Assembly (NCBI RefSeq): GCF_024227435.1
Contig: NZ_CP100445.1
Location: forward strand, 3,531,369-3,595,368
Source of the DNA: Natrinema caseinilyticum
GTDB lineage: Archaea; Halobacteriota; Halobacteria; Halobacteriales; Natrialbaceae
Length of the DNA stretch: 64,000 bases
Direction: 5' to 3'
Positions 62,250 to 64,000 of this stretch are shown here, one piece after another. How positions within the stretch are numbered: position 1 is the first letter of the stretch; each line of letters opens with the position of its first letter. The notes beneath the pieces are model-generated. The model saw nothing but the letters and a program-made list of their open reading frames with translations, searched no databases and was not told where the DNA came from. The translations under genes were made by a program, and so were the position numbers.

Positions 62250-63350
62250 GTGGAAGAGGCTCTGTCCGACGGCGACTCGCACCCGTCACACGAACGGAGC
62301 GATATCGGCGTTCGAAGACGTGACCTCGTGGTTCTCGGCGCAGCGACGGCGCTCAGAACCGGATTTGGAACGGCTGGAGCGACGGCGTCCGCTTTCGAGA
62401 CCGTCCAGGACGATGGTGGAGAACCGAGCGGGCTCTTCTTCGCCGCGTTGACCGGCGATCAGCAGCTGGAACCGGTCGAGACGACCGCGACGGGCGGGGC
62501 GGTGGTCAGCCTGAGCAAGGACGGGAGCGAACTCGAGTACGCGGTGCTCGCGAACGCCATCCGGGACGCCACGCAGGCGCACATTCACCTCGGCTCCGAC
62601 GGTGACGCGGGCCCCGTCGTCGCGTGGCTCTATCCCGGTCCTGACGCGACCGGGCCCGAACCGCAGGCTGGACGGTTCGACGGCGTTCTCGCGCCCGGCG
62701 CGATCACCGCCGATACCCTCACCGGTGATCTCGAAGGAGAGTCTCTCGATGCGATCAGGGACGGATCCGCGTCCGTGATCGTCCACACCGAAACCCACCC
62801 CGACGGCGAGATCGGCGGCCGACTCGTCGGCGTCGAGGAGGTCGCCGCCGCGCTTTCGAACACCGATTCGAACGACGAGGGAACGAACGCGGACGAGTCG
62901 GTCGAACCCGTCGACGTTCCGGAAGACGCGACCTGTGCGGTCTGTAACATGGTTCTCGCGGAGTTCCCCGACCGGAACGCGCAACTCGTCTACGAGGACA
63001 GCGAGCGCGTCTACTTCTGCTCGCCCGGCCGCATGGCCGCGTACTACGTCGTTCCCGAGCAGTTTGGCGCCCCCGACGCGCCGGTCGCGGGGATCTGGGC
63101 GCGCGATTTCGAGACCCGCGAACTGATCGACGGGTTCGAGGCGAACTTCGTGCTCGAGACCGACCCCGACCGCGTCGAGGACCCGATGCGGTTGAACCCG
63201 CTTCCCTTCGCCGACGAGGCGGAGGCGACGGCGTACGTCGAACAGTACGACGACCTCGACCGGGACGACGTCGTGCCGATCGACGAGTTCGAACGGGACG
63301 TCGCGGACCTGTACCGGGGACGGTTACTCGACGGGACCGATTCCGGTTGA
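62250..63350 (+). CDS. Tat-exported CHRD-NosL fusion protein
   Basis: 366 residues from GTG 62250. An earlier GTG at 62169 lies before the TATA box and would give an unusually long leader, so it is less likely. RRRDLV at 22-27 is a twin-arginine motif. Residues 61-192 form a CHRD domain, with AHIHLGSDGDAGPVVAWL and HTETHPDGEIGGRLV typical repeats. A linker leads to the NosL part, with CAVCNM at 229-234 (Cys/Met copper-type ligands) and VYFCSPGRMAAYYV. NosL is a copper chaperone for nitrous oxide reductase in bacteria; the CHRD domain is a secreted beta domain. Fusion of the two is uncommon. No N2O reductase gene is in the window. Confidence 0.88.
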   Translation: MEEALSDGDSHPSHERSDIGVRRRDLVVLGAATALRTGFGTAGATASAFETVQDDGGEPSGLFFAALTGDQQLEPVETTATGGAVVSLSKDGSELEYAVLANAIRDATQAHIHLGSDGDAGPVVAWLYPGPDATGPEPQAGRFDGVLAPGAITADTLTGDLEGESLDAIRDGSASVIVHTETHPDGEIGGRLVGVEEVAAALSNTDSNDEGTNADESVEPVDVPEDATCAVCNMVLAEFPDRNAQLVYEDSERVYFCSPGRMAAYYVVPEQFGAPDAPVAGIWARDFETRELIDGFEANFVLETDPDRVEDPMRLNPLPFADEAEATAYVEQYDDLDRDDVVPIDEFERDVADLYRGRLLDGTDSG

Positions 63351-63583
63351 AGGGTGTCGAAGGACGTGGCGTCGCCGAGAAGCGTGGCGTCTCGAGCGGT
63401 CACGTCCGTCGGCCGCCGTTCGACCGGGTCGGGGAAGACGACGTCCAAACTCGAGTCCCGCCGACGGCCGTTCGACGAGCGAAGCCGACGGACCGAGTCG
63501 TCCGAGCGACGACGGTCACGGACGAGACCGCCGTCGTCTTCGTCGGTCTCGCCGGGTGAATGGGGAGCGAACGACAGGGGGAG

Positions 63584-63988
63584 TTAGCGAACGGCCGGTT
63601 TCCCGTCTTCGAGTATCGCCTCGAGATTCTCGAGCGATCGCAGGCTGATCGGCGCGTATCCCGCCTGGTGGAGTGGCAGTTCGAACGCGATCCGACAGCG
63701 ATCGTCGCCGAGGTCGTCGACGCGGTGGCCGGCGGCCGGAATTTCGGTCACTCGCCAGGTCCACCGGCGGTCCGCACACGAGGTGATCCGAAACGGAACC
63801 CAGACGCCGGGAAGCCGCACCCGACCGGTCGTCCCGGTTCGAATTCGACGGTCCGTCGCCTCGACGCCGAGGACGACCGGCGACCACTCGGGCCACAGCG
63901 TCGTGTCGACGATGGCCTCCCAGGCGTCGGTTGCGGGGACCGACAGGACGTTCGAGACCTCGAGACGGCTTCCCTCCGGCGTTCGCAC
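63584..63988 (-). CDS. SRPBCC (START-like) family protein, may extend beyond window
   Basis: 134 residues from GTG 63988. The frame stays open to the window end, so the true start could lie outside. VLSVPATDAWEAIVDTTLWP is the characteristic start of SRPBCC lipid-binding folds; WSPVVLGVEATDRRIRTGTT and WTWRVTEIPAAGHRVDD follow as strands, with a closing helix YAPISLRSLENLEAIL. These proteins bind hydrophobic ligands or act in polyketide-like cyclisation, but many are of unknown role. It converges on the CHRD-NosL gene. Confidence 0.8.
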   Translation of the reverse strand: MRTPEGSRLEVSNVLSVPATDAWEAIVDTTLWPEWSPVVLGVEATDRRIRTGTTGRVRLPGVWVPFRITSCADRRWTWRVTEIPAAGHRVDDLGDDRCRIAFELPLHQAGYAPISLRSLENLEAILEDGKPAVR

Positions 63989-64000
63989 GGTCCGGACTCG

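Overview
The window is about 64 kb of chromosomal DNA from a halophilic archaeon (class Halobacteria). The DNA is GC-rich and the proteins are strongly acidic. Many genes look leaderless, with TATA-like boxes 25-30 bases upstream of the start. Secreted proteins carry twin-arginine signals, and typical haloarchaeal families occur: ATP-type PEP carboxykinase, a HEWD microprotein, a PhiH1-repressor-like winged helix, a CtaA-CtaB fusion, and uL11 followed by uL1-uL10-uL12. I cannot assign a genus from sequence alone. I saw no rRNA, tRNA, CRISPR array or intact insertion sequence.

Layout. 0-10 kb: the 3' part of a HEAT-repeat/PQQ-propeller gene, a secreted thioredoxin-like protein, a very large type IIG-like DNA methyltransferase whose nuclease motif looks degraded, and a LysE-type exporter. 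10-20 kb: HD-domain protein, penicillin acylase with a coupled membrane protein, methylmalonyl-CoA mutase B12 subunit with its chaperone MeaB, an alpha/beta hydrolase, DUF502 membrane protein, a thiolase/DUF35 pair and an M42 aminopeptidase. 20-30 kb: haem O synthase fusion, Tat-exported hydrolase, a membrane HELIH peptidase, PadR regulator, acyl-CoA dehydrogenase, TRIC-type channel and a phage-repressor-like regulator beside a 1-kb nearly gene-free stretch. 30-40 kb: squalene/phytoene synthase, a frameshifted HTTM gene with its DCC partner, purM, an M50 protease/TraB pair, a decayed acyl-CoA thioesterase, a HAD phosphatase and two tandem paralogues of unknown function. 40-52 kb: zinc microproteins, an MFS transporter, a giant actin-fold/coiled-coil/membrane protein divergent from pckA, a broken cutA, and the ribosomal stalk genes with a probable L1 autoregulatory leader. 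52-64 kb: TctA-like permease, BtpA-like protein, old-yellow enzyme, HpaI-type aldolase, thioredoxin-like proteins, Lrp regulator with aminotransferase, HxlR regulator divergent from a flavin reductase, a CHRD-NosL secreted protein and an SRPBCC protein.

How they fit together. Most genes are housekeeping or central metabolism (propionyl/methylmalonyl-CoA and acyl-CoA breakdown, gluconeogenesis, purine and isoprenoid synthesis, haem for oxidases, translation). The most unusual items are the actin-fold coiled-coil membrane protein (42681-45731), the methyltransferase with a degraded nuclease motif and an internal decapeptide repeat, three genes caught at different stages of decay (HTTM, thioesterase, cutA), a perfect 37-bp tandem repeat between convergent genes, and several palindromic sites at promoters, notably a dyad wrapped around the TATA box of the CHRD-NosL gene.
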